Shown here piece after piece: positions 26,181 through 34,768 of a DNA stretch of 64,000 bases. The stretch lies in the NCBI GenBank assembly GCA_002256205.1, contig NKIW01000004.1, positions 387,802 through 451,801 of the forward strand, in the 5' to 3' direction. Below the pieces are notes generated by a model. It was not told where the DNA came from and did not search any database. It saw only the letters and a list, made by a program, of their open reading frames with translations. Source of the stretch: Rhizobiales bacterium PAR1. Lineage in GTDB: Bacteria > Pseudomonadota > Alphaproteobacteria > Rhizobiales > Beijerinckiaceae. The first letter of the stretch is position 1; each line of letters starts with the position of its first letter. Made by a program: the position numbers and the translations under genes.

Positions 26181-27422
26181 GTGATCCAGCGTCATAATCT
26201 CAGGATTAACGGAGCCCGCCTGTGGGACAGCCTGATGGAGATGGCGAAGATCGGCGGTACGCCGAAGGGCGGGTGTAACCGGCAAGCGCTGACGGGTGAG
26301 GATGCCATCGGGCGGGCATTGTTCCGCACCTGGTGCGAAAAGGAGGGCTGCACCCTCAAGGTCGACCGGCTCGGCACCATGTTCGCGCGCCGTGAAGGCA
26401 TGGAAGACCTGCCCCCGATTCTAATCGGCTCGCATCTCGACACCCAACCGACGGGCGGGAAGTTCGACGGCGTGCTGGGCGTTCTCGCCGGGCTGGAGCT
26501 GATCCGCTGCCTCAACGAGGCTGGCATCCGCACGCGGCGCCCGATCGAAATCGTCAACTGGACCAACGAAGAAGGCTGCCGGTTCGCACCGGCGATGCTG
26601 GCTTCCGCCGTTTTCGCCGGGCTCCTTGATGAAAAGATCGCGCTGGATACGCGCGACGCCGCCGGTTTCCGGCTTGGCGATGAACTGGACAAGCACGGCC
26701 AGAACGGTGACGAGCCGGTCGGGGGCCGCAAGATCGGGGCCTATCTCGAACTCCATATCGAGCAGGGGCCGATCCTCGAAGCGGGCGGCTACGACATTGG
26801 CTTCGTGACGAGCGGTCAGGGCCTTCGCTGGTACGACGCGATTTTCCGCGGCTTCGAGAGCCATGCCGGCCCAACACCCATGCCGGTACGACGCGATGCG
26901 CTGCTGGGTGCGGCGCATTTCATCCAGAAGATCAACGAGATCGGCCTCGCCTTCCCGCCTTCCGCCGTCTCGACGGTTGGCGAAATGCAGGTGATGCCGA
27001 ATTCGCGCAATGTCATTCCCGGCGAGGTGAAGCTGTCGGTCGATATCCGCCACCCCGAGGCTGAAACCCTCGCGGCGATGGACGCCAAGGTGCGGCAGGC
27101 CTTTGCCGAGACACTGGTGGCCTCGCGCCTTGAGGGCGAACTGATGGATATCTCGCATTCACCGGCAGTGCCCTTTGACAAGGATATTCTCGGGATCATC
27201 CGGGCCGAGACCGCCGCGCTCGGCTTCACAGGGCGTGATATTGTTTCCGGTGCTGGCCACGACGCCGTGCATATCGCCAAGATTGTGCCCTCGGCGATGA
27301 TCTTCACGCCGTGCAAGGACGGGGTCAGCCATAACGAGGCGGAGGATATCCTGCCGGAATGGGCAGAGGCTGGCGCCAATGTCCTTCTCCGGACCGCGCT
27401 GACCCTCGCGAACCGCCCGTGA
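26181..27422 (+). CDS. Zn-dependent amidohydrolase, N-carbamoyl-amino-acid hydrolase/allantoate amidohydrolase family
   Basis: The 413-residue enzyme is of the HyuC/AllC type (M20-like). Metal-site motifs are GSHLDTQPTGGKFDGVLGVL, WTNEEGCRFAPAM and ELHIEQGPILE. The dimerisation-domain region reads GFESHAGPTPMPVRRDAL, and GAGHDAVHIAKIVPSAMIF with SHNEAEDI closes the active site. It cleaves N-carbamoyl or ureido amides. The start is GTG with AGGAG upstream. The divergent gene is the peptide-type receptor, and the sugar-type ABC genes follow in the same direction after 194 bases, so it may belong functionally to either neighbour. Confidence 0.9.
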   Translation: MIQRHNLRINGARLWDSLMEMAKIGGTPKGGCNRQALTGEDAIGRALFRTWCEKEGCTLKVDRLGTMFARREGMEDLPPILIGSHLDTQPTGGKFDGVLGVLAGLELIRCLNEAGIRTRRPIEIVNWTNEEGCRFAPAMLASAVFAGLLDEKIALDTRDAAGFRLGDELDKHGQNGDEPVGGRKIGAYLELHIEQGPILEAGGYDIGFVTSGQGLRWYDAIFRGFESHAGPTPMPVRRDALLGAAHFIQKINEIGLAFPPSAVSTVGEMQVMPNSRNVIPGEVKLSVDIRHPEAETLAAMDAKVRQAFAETLVASRLEGELMDISHSPAVPFDKDILGIIRAETAALGFTGRDIVSGAGHDAVHIAKIVPSAMIFTPCKDGVSHNEAEDILPEWAEAGANVLLRTALTLANRP

Positions 27423-27461
27423 AGCCATACCAGAGGACGGAGGAACGGCCCTTCCCGCTCG

Positions 27462-27471
27462 TAACATGTTA
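27462..27471. promoter_or_regulatory. palindrome TAACATGTTA upstream of sugar-type ABC operon
   Basis: A ten-base perfect palindrome is flanked by CCGCT and AGCGG in the gap between the amidohydrolase and the receptor gene. It is a candidate operator; no regulator gene is adjacent. Confidence 0.35.
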
Positions 27472-27616
27472 GCGGCAACATAATTCTGGACGTGCTGCCG
27501 GTTCTCTGCTGTACTCTCGTCCAAAGGGTCAGAAAGCCATCCAAGAATGGCGTCGGACCCGGGGCATGCCCCTTCCGGGATTTGCCTTCGAGGAAACGGC
27601 CACAAGAGGAAACAGC

Positions 27617-28957
27617 ATGAGCGATCGTATCATCCGCCCGTCACGCCGGCATGTTCTGGGCGGCGCCGGCCTTGTCACCCTTGGCGCACCGGCTCTCGTG
27701 CGCAACGCCTTCGCACAGTCGAGCTTCAATTGGAAACGCTTTGCGGGCGAAACGATCAACGTGCTTGATGTGAAGAGTTCACGGTCGGACCTGACCTTCG
27801 CCAAGCACAAGGAATTCGAGGAACTGACGGGAATCAAGGTCTCCGCCGAGGCCATTCCCGAGCAACAACAGCGGCAGAAGACGCTGATTGAATTCACCTC
27901 CGGCAAGCCGAGTTTCGATATCGTTGTGCTGGCGCTGCATGTCCAGAAGCGCATCGCGGCAAAGGGCAAGTGGCTGACAGACCTGCGTCCGATGATTGCC
28001 GATGGCACACTGACGAGCCCTGACTTCGATTTCAAGGATTTCAACGCGGCCGGCTTGACCTTCTCGACCCAGTCAGACGGTACACTCGATACCCTGCCGA
28101 AATTCGTCGATTACTGGATCCTGTATTACAACAAGGAACTCTTCGCGCAGAAGGGTGTCGAATACCCAAAGACAATGGACGACATTCTGGCGGCGGCACG
28201 GAAGCTCAACGATCCTGCCAAGGGCATCGCCGGCTTTGTTTCGCGCGGGCTGAAGAACGCGAACGTCCCGGTCTGGACCACCTGGATGCTCGGTCAGGGC
28301 ATGGATACCGTGGACAAGAACGGCAACCTGATGACCAACACGCCGGAAGCGGTGTGGGGTGCCGAGTTGTACAAGCGTCTCAACACGGAAGTCGCACCTC
28401 CGGGTACCATCGGCTTCAACTGGAACGAGTGCCAGACCTCGTTCGCGACCGGTCGTGCCGCCATGTGGCTCGACGGCATCGGCTTTGCCGCACCGCTGGA
28501 GGACCCGACGAAATCCCGCGTTGCCGGCAAGGTCGGGTATGGAATCGTGCCAGCGGGACCGAAGGCATATCATTCTCCGACCTTTGCGGATGGTTATGGC
28601 ATCGCGCAGGGCTCCGCGCGCAAGGGCGCTGCCTGGCTCTATTTGCAATGGGCGACCAACAAGGCAAATCAGCTCAACATGCTGAAGAATGGCGCAGGAT
28701 CGCCAGCGCGCAACTCGCCGCTGAGCGACATTGACACCATCAAGACCTCGAAATTTGGCAAGGAATGGTTCGATACCGTGTTGGGCTCGGCCGCCATCGG
28801 GCGCCCCGGGTTGCCCGTAATCATCCCGGTCACCGAATTCCGCGACATCTTTGGCGTCGCCCTCACCAATATGATCGGTGGCGCTGACCCCAAGACCGAG
28901 TTGGCCAAGGCGACCGAAGCCTTCAAACCGGTGCTGGAACAGAGCGAAAAGGGCTAA
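27617..28957 (+). CDS. ABC transporter substrate-binding protein, family 1 (sugar type)
   Basis: The 446-residue receptor begins with a twin-arginine signal (RPSRRHVLGGAGLVTLGAPA). The mature part has features of family 1 receptors: HKEFEELTGIKVSAEAIP, KPSFDIVVLALHVQ, VDYWILYYNKELFAQKGV, YPKTMDDILAAARKLND and FATGRAAMWLDGIGFAAP. It would bind a sugar, polyol or similar ligand and pass it to the two permeases encoded next. AAGAGGA precedes the ATG at 27617. No ATPase gene accompanies the set. Confidence 0.92.
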   Translation: MSDRIIRPSRRHVLGGAGLVTLGAPALVRNAFAQSSFNWKRFAGETINVLDVKSSRSDLTFAKHKEFEELTGIKVSAEAIPEQQQRQKTLIEFTSGKPSFDIVVLALHVQKRIAAKGKWLTDLRPMIADGTLTSPDFDFKDFNAAGLTFSTQSDGTLDTLPKFVDYWILYYNKELFAQKGVEYPKTMDDILAAARKLNDPAKGIAGFVSRGLKNANVPVWTTWMLGQGMDTVDKNGNLMTNTPEAVWGAELYKRLNTEVAPPGTIGFNWNECQTSFATGRAAMWLDGIGFAAPLEDPTKSRVAGKVGYGIVPAGPKAYHSPTFADGYGIAQGSARKGAAWLYLQWATNKANQLNMLKNGAGSPARNSPLSDIDTIKTSKFGKEWFDTVLGSAAIGRPGLPVIIPVTEFRDIFGVALTNMIGGADPKTELAKATEAFKPVLEQSEKG

Positions 28958-28971
28958 GTTCCGCTCGCAAT

Positions 28972-28999
28972 TTGGGAGGCCGGACTACCGACCTCCCAA
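28972..28999 (+). terminator. intercistronic hairpin after sugar-type receptor gene
   Basis: TTGGGAGG (28972-28979) pairs perfectly with CCTCCCAA (28992-28999) around a 12-base loop. It lies in the short gap before the first permease gene, so it probably reduces read-through or protects receptor mRNA. Confidence 0.5.
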
Positions 29000-29035
29000 C
29001 CTCACTTTTCCTGCCCCCATGCCAGAGACACCCGT

Positions 29036-29914
29036 ATGAGCACCGCCGTCGCAGGCATGTCCCGGAATTACTGGCCGTTCATTCTGCCTGCACTGATCGC
29101 CGTACTTGGCGTGATCGTCTTTCCGTGGATTTTCACCCTCTACATGTCGGTGCACGACTGGAATGTCTCCGGAACGGTGACCTTCGTCGGCTTCGAAAAT
29201 TACCAGAAGCTTTTCACGGACCAGCGCTTTTACGAGGCCGTGGGGCATACGCTCTATTTTACCGTGCTCGCGGTCGTTTTTCCGGTTGGCCTCGGCCTTG
29301 CCGCAGCGCTGACTTTCCATCGCGAGTTCAAGGGCCGCGGGTTTCTGCGCGGAATCTTCATCATGCCGATGATGGCGACGCCGGTTGCGGTCGCACTGGT
29401 CTGGACGATGATGTTTCATCCGCAACTTGGCGTCCTGAACTACCTTCTCAGCCTTGTCGGCCTGCCGCCCGCCAGCTGGGTCTACAATGCCTCGACCGTG
29501 ATCCCGACGCTGGTGATCGTCGAGATCTGGCACTGGACGCCGCTTGTCATGCTGATCGTACTCGGCGGACTCGCTAACCTGCCGTCTGAGCCATATGAAG
29601 CCGCCGAAATCGATGGCGCAACCGCCTTCCAGAAGTTCCGTCACATTACATTTCCGCTGATTCTGCCGAACCTGATGATCGCGCTGATCCTGCGCACCAT
29701 CGACGCGCTGAAGGCCTTCGACACGATATACGTGATCTCGCAGGGTGGGCCAGGAACAGCCTCCGAGACCATGAATATCTTCCTCTATTTGCAGGCCTTT
29801 GCCTTCTTCAAGCTGGGTTATGCCTCGGCCGTCGTGGTGATCTTTTTCACGGTGGTGATCCTGCTCTCGCTGCTGCTGCTGCATGTGCGGCAGAAGACGA
29901 AGTGGAACGTCTGA
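29036..29914 (+). CDS. ABC transporter permease, MalF/UgpA-like
   Basis: The 292-residue inner-membrane protein has about six membrane segments. It shows the type I permease pattern: FILPALIAVLGVIVFPWIFT, VGFENYQKLFTDQRF, IFIMPMMATPVAVALVWTMM and the coupling loop EPYEAAEIDGATAFQKFRHITFPLI (read as EPYEAAEIDGA and FRHITFPLI). It forms the channel with the following permease. The stop shares its last base with the next ATG (TGATG). Confidence 0.93.
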   Translation: MSTAVAGMSRNYWPFILPALIAVLGVIVFPWIFTLYMSVHDWNVSGTVTFVGFENYQKLFTDQRFYEAVGHTLYFTVLAVVFPVGLGLAAALTFHREFKGRGFLRGIFIMPMMATPVAVALVWTMMFHPQLGVLNYLLSLVGLPPASWVYNASTVIPTLVIVEIWHWTPLVMLIVLGGLANLPSEPYEAAEIDGATAFQKFRHITFPLILPNLMIALILRTIDALKAFDTIYVISQGGPGTASETMNIFLYLQAFAFFKLGYASAVVVIFFTVVILLSLLLLHVRQKTKWNV

Positions 29915-30753
29915 TGGCCGGCTATCACAAATCAGGCACCAAACGCTGGATTGATCGTCTCGGCCTCTGGCTCGCGGTCACGTTGCTCGTTTCGCCTGCG
30001 ATCCTGTTTTTCCTCTGGATGATTTCGCTCTCGCTCAAGACGGAGATCGACAACATCGAGTGGCCGCCGATCTTCATCCCCACAGCGCCAACGCTTGCCA
30101 ACTATGTGCAGGTTTTCGCCGAGAATAACTTCGGCAAGTACCTCCTGAATTCACTGCTGGTAACCGGCGGTGCGACGCTCATCGGTCTGGCGGTCGGAAT
30201 TCCCGCCGGCTACGGCCTTGCCAAGATGAAAGCCACGAAGCTCGCAGGCGTTATCATGATTGCGCGCATGACGCCGGCGCTCTCGTTCCTCATTCCGTTG
30301 TTCATCGCGTTTCAGTGGCTGGGGCTGATCAACACGATCTGGGCACTTGTGATCACGCATCTCGTTATCACCATTCCGATCATCGTCTGGGTGATGATGG
30401 GAACCTTCGAGGGCCTGCCGCAAGATCTGGAAGATGCCGCGCTGATTGATGGCGCCACACTGTGGCAGAGCTTCCTGCTCGTCGCCATGCCATTATCGAG
30501 GCCTGGAATCGTCGTGGCGACGATCCTGTCGTTCATCTTTTCGTGGAACAACTTCATTTTCGGGGTCGTGCTCGGCGGCAAAGACACCAAGACACTGCCC
30601 GTCGCGGTCTATAGCGTTTTAACCTTCGAGCAGCTCTCATGGGGGCCGTTGGCGGCGGCGGCGCTGCTTGTGACGGCGCCGGTGCTCATTGTTACGATCA
30701 TCGCGCAACGGCAGATCGTCGTTGGCCTGACAGCGGGGGGCCTGAAGGATTAG
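29914..30753 (+). CDS. ABC transporter permease, MalG/UgpE-like
   Basis: The 279-residue membrane protein has the MalG pattern: FFLWMISLSLKTEID, PTLANYVQVFAENNFGKYL, GIPAGYGLAKMKATK and the coupling loop LPQDLEDAALIDGATLWQSF. The ATG at 29914 is coupled to the previous stop. No ATP-binding subunit follows, so the importer must borrow an MsmK/UgpC-type ATPase encoded elsewhere, as is common for sugar importers. Confidence 0.93.
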   Translation: MAGYHKSGTKRWIDRLGLWLAVTLLVSPAILFFLWMISLSLKTEIDNIEWPPIFIPTAPTLANYVQVFAENNFGKYLLNSLLVTGGATLIGLAVGIPAGYGLAKMKATKLAGVIMIARMTPALSFLIPLFIAFQWLGLINTIWALVITHLVITIPIIVWVMMGTFEGLPQDLEDAALIDGATLWQSFLLVAMPLSRPGIVVATILSFIFSWNNFIFGVVLGGKDTKTLPVAVYSVLTFEQLSWGPLAAAALLVTAPVLIVTIIAQRQIVVGLTAGGLKD

Positions 30754-30767
30754 TTCAGGCCGAATTC

Positions 30768-30845
30768 CTTCGCTTGAAAATGAGAATTTTCTAGCTTTGC
30801 CGCATTTTCTTCACGCGAACCGGTATCCACTTCGCTTGAAAATGC
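30768..30845. repeat. degenerate rhizobial-type intergenic palindrome with a 15-bp direct repeat
   Basis: CTTCGCTTGAAAATG occurs at 30768-30782 and again at 30830-30844. The second copy closes an inverted repeat GCATTTTC (30802-30809) / GAAAATGC (30838-30845) that contains GCGAACCGGTATCCACTT, a core familiar from rhizobial intergenic mosaic elements. The first copy starts a small hairpin GAAAAT-GAGA-ATTTTC. It fills the whole gap between two convergent genes and touches the SDR stop, so it may serve as a two-way terminator. Confidence 0.6.
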
Positions 30846-31622
30846 TCAGCTCAACATCCGTGTATCGCCGCAAACTGAAACCTCCTGCCCCGAAATCGTC
30901 CGAGCGAAGGGCGAGGCAAGGAAGACGATCTGCTTGGCGATATCGTTCGGATTCACGAATTCCTTGATCGAGACGCCCGCAAACATGCGCTCGGTCATCT
31001 CCTCGTGGGAAACGTTCATGCTGCGCGCCTTGTTGGCAATCACGCTCTGAATGCGCGGCCCATCAACAAGTCCGGGGCAGATCGCGTTGACGCGGATGCC
31101 GAACTCTCCAAGTTCGGCCGACAGCGCCTTGGTGAAGCCAATGACTCCCCATTTTGCCGCCGCATAAGGTGAGCGCAGCGGGAAGCCATGCTTGCCCGCC
31201 TGACTGGAAAGATTGACCATCGAGGCGTTTTTCGAGGCTTTCAGCATCGGAACGGCGAGGCGGGCGCAGTTGAATTGCCCGGTGAGATCCACAGCAATGC
31301 AGCGATCCCAATCCTCAACGGTAATCTCGTCGACGCGCCCTGTTGGCCCGGCAATCCCGGCGTTATTGACCAGACAATCGAGACCGCCCAGCGTTTTCGT
31401 AACTTCATCGAAGAGGCGCGCCACCGAGTCCCGGTCCGAGACATCACAAACCGATTGCGTCATGCCGGAATCGGATTTTGCCATGGCATCAAGCGCAGCA
31501 AGATCCACATCGCAGATATGGACGCGCGCGCCTTCGGCTGCAAAAGCGCGGGCGGTTGCACGGCCAATTCCATTGGCACCGGCTGTCACCAGAACGCGCA
31601 GCCCATTCATCTGAAGATCCAT
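30846..31622 (-). CDS. short-chain dehydrogenase/reductase (SDR)
   Basis: The 258-residue classical SDR has the nucleotide loop TAGANGIG (13-20), NNAG (about 86) and the catalytic Ser140, Tyr153 and Lys157 (LSSQAG, SPYAAAKWG). It oxidises or reduces a small alcohol or ketone with NAD(P). It lies 20 bases after the GntR regulator gene on the same strand and diverges from a branched-chain-type ABC operon that also encodes a hydroxyacid dehydrogenase. It may act in the same pathway; the substrate is not readable. Confidence 0.9.
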   Translation of the reverse strand: MDLQMNGLRVLVTAGANGIGRATARAFAAEGARVHICDVDLAALDAMAKSDSGMTQSVCDVSDRDSVARLFDEVTKTLGGLDCLVNNAGIAGPTGRVDEITVEDWDRCIAVDLTGQFNCARLAVPMLKASKNASMVNLSSQAGKHGFPLRSPYAAAKWGVIGFTKALSAELGEFGIRVNAICPGLVDGPRIQSVIANKARSMNVSHEEMTERMFAGVSIKEFVNPNDIAKQIVFLASPFARTISGQEVSVCGDTRMLS

Positions 31623-31642
31623 GAAAGTCCTCTTTTCTTGTC

Positions 31643-32392
31643 TCAGTCAGCCCGAAGCCGACCGGTTTCCTCGATATGTTTTGCCGCCGCGGTGATGTCG
31701 TAGCGAAGCGCCTCGCCAGTGGCTTGCGGATTGCGATTGCGCACCCCTTCCAGCATGGTGGCGTGGGCTTGGACAGCACTCCCACCCCGGATGCGGCGCG
31801 GTTCACCCCTGAGATCAAGATTGAGAATAGGGCCCGCCTTGAGCCAGAGCCGCTCGATCATCTCCACAAGGGAAGGCATGCCTGCAGCACAATAAAGCGC
31901 AAAATGGAAATCACGGTTGGCAGCAATGGCAACCCCGCTGTCGAGAACCCCGGCGCTCGCAGCCTCACGGAAAATCGCCTCATGCGCGCCAATCGCTGCA
32001 ACGCTTTCGGGCGTTGCACAGCGCGCGGCCTCTTCTGCGGCAAAGCCTTCCACCACGAGGCGGATACGGGTCAACTCGCGGAATTGTGCCAGCGTCAAGA
32101 CCGGCACACGCACGGCCCTGCCCGGCAAAACTTCGAGCGCACCATCTGCCGCAAGCCGGCTCACCGCCTCGCGGACCGGCATCATCGAAACACCGACCGC
32201 CTCCGCCACTTTACGGAGCGAGAGCTTTTCGCCCGGTGCGAGGCGTCCGGAAACGAGAAGATTGTGAAGCTCCGCCGTCACGCGATCCCCGAGGGTTTCG
32301 CGCGTCATCAACCCCAATTCGGCCAGAACTGACCCTTCCGGAGAAGGGGCAACCAGCGGCAGGGCGGAAAGGGGCTGGACAACAGCTTTCAT
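31643..32392 (-). CDS. GntR-family transcriptional regulator, FadR/FCD subfamily
   Basis: The 249-residue protein has a winged helix-turn-helix (LVSGRLAPGEKLSLRKVAEAVGVSMMPVREAVSRL, read as LAPGEKLSLRKVAEAVGVS and PVREAVSRLAADGALE). A helical FCD ligand domain follows, with metal-type residues in ANRDFHFALYCAAG. Such regulators sense small organic acids. The gene diverges from the ABC/BKACE operon with a palindrome in between and precedes the SDR gene, so it probably controls both directions. ATG at 32392 was preferred because a longer GTG start (32416) would lie inside the palindrome. Confidence 0.9.
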   Translation of the reverse strand: MKAVVQPLSALPLVAPSPEGSVLAELGLMTRETLGDRVTAELHNLLVSGRLAPGEKLSLRKVAEAVGVSMMPVREAVSRLAADGALEVLPGRAVRVPVLTLAQFRELTRIRLVVEGFAAEEAARCATPESVAAIGAHEAIFREAASAGVLDSGVAIAANRDFHFALYCAAGMPSLVEMIERLWLKAGPILNLDLRGEPRRIRGGSAVQAHATMLEGVRNRNPQATGEALRYDITAAAKHIEETGRLRAD

Positions 32393-32406
32393 GTCATGCA
32401 GTCTAA

Positions 32407-32418
32407 CTGTGATCACAG
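32407..32418. promoter_or_regulatory. candidate GntR operator CTGTGATCACAG
   Basis: A perfect 12-base palindrome lies 15 bases upstream of the GntR ATG and 83 bases before the receptor gene start. Its TGTGATCACA core and divergent position fit an FCD-type GntR operator controlling both transcripts. Confidence 0.55.
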
Positions 32419-32500
32419 ATCACGACAAGCGCCATCGCGCCTGGAACAACAAAGACAAGCGCAAAACGCGCAAACACCCGTGCATCCTTGGGAGGAAGCC

Positions 32501-33778
32501 ATGTCTGATTTCAAAATGACTCCGTCTGAATTCAAGCAGCCCCGTTTGTCGCGTCGTCAGGCGCTTGCCGGCATCGGCGCGGCAACGGCAGGCGTTATCG
32601 CCAGCCCGTCGATCCTTCTGGCGCAAACGGCGGATGTCATCCGCTTCGGTCACCTCACCCCGCGTACGGGCTTTCTCGGCCCGCTCGGCGAATACGGTGT
32701 GATGGCGGTCGATCTTGCAGTCGAGGAAATCAACGCTGCTGGCGGCATCATGGGTCGCAAGCTTGAAGCGGTGAAGGAAGATTCGGTCAATCCGCAGACC
32801 GCCTCAACCAAGGCCGAGCGCATGGTCGAGCGCGACAAGGTCGCCTGCCTCATCGGTGAAATTTCATCGGCTTCCTGCCTCACGATCGCGCAGGTCGCGG
32901 CCCGCACCAAGACGCTGTTCGTGAATACAGGCGGCAACTCGGATGCGCTGCGCGGCGAAAGCTGCAACCGCTACATGTTCCATGTCGAGAGCCAGAACTC
33001 GATGTATGTAAAGACCTGCGGTCGCTCGCTGATGGCACAGGGCCTTGTGAAGGGAAAGAAGTGGTTCTCGCTGACCGCTGATTACGCCTTCGGCCACGAT
33101 CTCCTGCGCGTCGCCAAGCGCTTCATGGAAGGCAATGGCGGCCAGTTCGCAGCCGACAAGCTGATCCCGACCGATGCGACCGACTTCTCGGCTGTGCTGC
33201 TCGAAATCCGCGCCGCCAAGCCGGATCTCGTGATCTCGAACCTCGCCGGCAACCAGATCACCAACTTCCTGAAGCAGTATTCCGAATTCGGTCTCACCTT
33301 CCCGATCGCGGGCTTCGGCTTTGATACGGCGCTCGCCTGGGCCGCCGGCAAGGGCAATTTCGGCGGCACCTGGCCGGTGGTCTGGCATCACCTGCTCGAT
33401 ACGCCCGGCACAAAGGCCTTCGTGGCGGCCTTTACCAAGAAGTATGGCAAGCCACCGGAAAATCAGGCTTGGGGCGACTATATCGCCTTCAAGATCATGG
33501 CGCAGGCGATGAATGAGATCAAATCGACCGACACGGCCAAGATCATGGAGCATTGGGAAAAGGGCGCCAAGTTCGACGTCCTCAAGACCCGTCCGGGCTA
33601 TTTCCGCGCCTCTGACCACCAGATGATCCACGAGATGTACACGATCGATGCCCTTCCGGCGGACAAGATCAAGAATCAGTGGGACATCTTCTCCTCCTCG
33701 TCTGCGGTGCCGGGTCCGAACGAGGATCTCGAGGTGATCGCGACCACCAAGGAAGAAGCCACCTGCAAGATGAGCTGA
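32501..33778 (+). CDS. ABC transporter substrate-binding protein, branched-chain amino acid (LivK) type
   Basis: The 425-residue receptor has a twin-arginine-like signal (LSRRQALAGIGAATAGVIAS). The type I periplasmic fold shows as IRFGHLTPRTGFLGPLGEYG, AVEEINAAGGIMGRKLE, TKAERMVERDKVACLIGEIS and TADYAFGHDLLRVAKRF. Such receptors also bind amides, aromatic acids and hydroxy acids, so the class does not fix the ligand. The operon's dehydrogenase and beta-keto-acid cleavage enzyme suggest a beta-hydroxy acid. GGGAGGAA precedes the ATG. Confidence 0.92.
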   Translation: MSDFKMTPSEFKQPRLSRRQALAGIGAATAGVIASPSILLAQTADVIRFGHLTPRTGFLGPLGEYGVMAVDLAVEEINAAGGIMGRKLEAVKEDSVNPQTASTKAERMVERDKVACLIGEISSASCLTIAQVAARTKTLFVNTGGNSDALRGESCNRYMFHVESQNSMYVKTCGRSLMAQGLVKGKKWFSLTADYAFGHDLLRVAKRFMEGNGGQFAADKLIPTDATDFSAVLLEIRAAKPDLVISNLAGNQITNFLKQYSEFGLTFPIAGFGFDTALAWAAGKGNFGGTWPVVWHHLLDTPGTKAFVAAFTKKYGKPPENQAWGDYIAFKIMAQAMNEIKSTDTAKIMEHWEKGAKFDVLKTRPGYFRASDHQMIHEMYTIDALPADKIKNQWDIFSSSSAVPGPNEDLEVIATTKEEATCKMS

Positions 33779-33820
33779 CGGGCGATACCGTTCGCCTTGC
33801 TGGTTCCTGCCCTTCCCTGC

Positions 33821-33843
33821 CATGCCCGGTTCCGCCGGGCATG
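33821..33843 (+). terminator. intercistronic hairpin after LivK-type receptor gene
   Basis: CATGCCCGG pairs perfectly with CCGGGCATG around a five-base loop (TTCCG), followed by GTTCCTTTG. It is the strongest of the four receptor-permease hairpins in the window and may cause partial termination. Confidence 0.6.
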
Positions 33844-33885
33844 GTTCCTTTGTCGGTGATGTCTATTCCTGAGGTTTGATCGCCC

Positions 33886-34761
33886 GTGTCGACGCTTTTC
33901 ATCCAACAGGTCCTCAACGGGCTGCTTGACGGGGTCTACTACCTCCTCATCGCGCTTGGGCTTTCCCTGATCTTCTCGCTCGGCGGCATCGTCAACCTCG
34001 CGCATGGCGCGTTTTATGCTGTTGGTGCGTATCTCACGATCGTGCTTGGCCCGCATATCGGGTTTGGCGGCGCCCTGATTGTCTCGCCATTGCTGGTCGC
34101 GCTGCTCGGCATCGCCTTCGAGCGCGGGCTCTTCCAACGGTTCTATCGAGCCGATCCCATTCTCTCGCTGCTGCTGACCTTTGGTCTCGCGATGGTCGCG
34201 GAGCAGGTCTTGCGCATGATTTTCGGCGCGCCACCGCTCTCCTATGTGATCCCCGCCGAACTCAAGGGGCAGATTTTCATCGGCGATTTCATCTACTCGA
34301 AATACCGCGCGCTGTTGCTGGTTGTCGCCGCTGCTTGCGTGCTCGGGCTGTGGTTCCTGCTACAAAAGACCGCCTTTGGCCGCGTCGTCCGCGCCGGCGT
34401 GCAGAACCCGGATATGGTCGGCGCACTCGGGATTTCGCTCAACCCCTACATGATGACCGTGGCCGGCATCGGCATCGGTCTTGCGGGGCTCGCGGGCGTT
34501 TTGCTCGCGCCGATCTATTCGATTCACCCCGCGATGGGACAGGAGATCATCACGCCCGCCTTCGTGGTCGTGGTGATTGGCGGCCTAGGCTCGTTCTGGG
34601 GTGTTGTCGTGGCCGCGCTGCTGGTCGGTGTGGTCAAAGGCATCACCATCGGCCTTGGCTACACGCAATGGTCCACCGCTGTGATCTATCTGATGATGTT
34701 GCTTGTTCTGCTGTTCCGGCCACGCGGCCTCTTCGGCGAACGAATCCAGCGGTTTGAGTGA
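33886..34761 (+). CDS. ABC transporter permease, LivH-like
   Basis: The 291-residue membrane protein has the LivH pattern: QQVLNGLLDGVYYLLIALGL, GGIVNLAHGAFYAVGAYLT, VVRAGVQNPDMVGALGIS and the coupling region with GVLLAPIYSIHPAMGQEI and VVIGGLGSFWGVVVAALLVG. The start is a GTG with GAGG upstream. It forms the channel together with the LivM part of the fusion protein encoded next. Confidence 0.93.
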   Translation: MSTLFIQQVLNGLLDGVYYLLIALGLSLIFSLGGIVNLAHGAFYAVGAYLTIVLGPHIGFGGALIVSPLLVALLGIAFERGLFQRFYRADPILSLLLTFGLAMVAEQVLRMIFGAPPLSYVIPAELKGQIFIGDFIYSKYRALLLVVAAACVLGLWFLLQKTAFGRVVRAGVQNPDMVGALGISLNPYMMTVAGIGIGLAGLAGVLLAPIYSIHPAMGQEIITPAFVVVVIGGLGSFWGVVVAALLVGVVKGITIGLGYTQWSTAVIYLMMLLVLLFRPRGLFGERIQRFE

Positions 34762-34768
34762 GGCCCCG

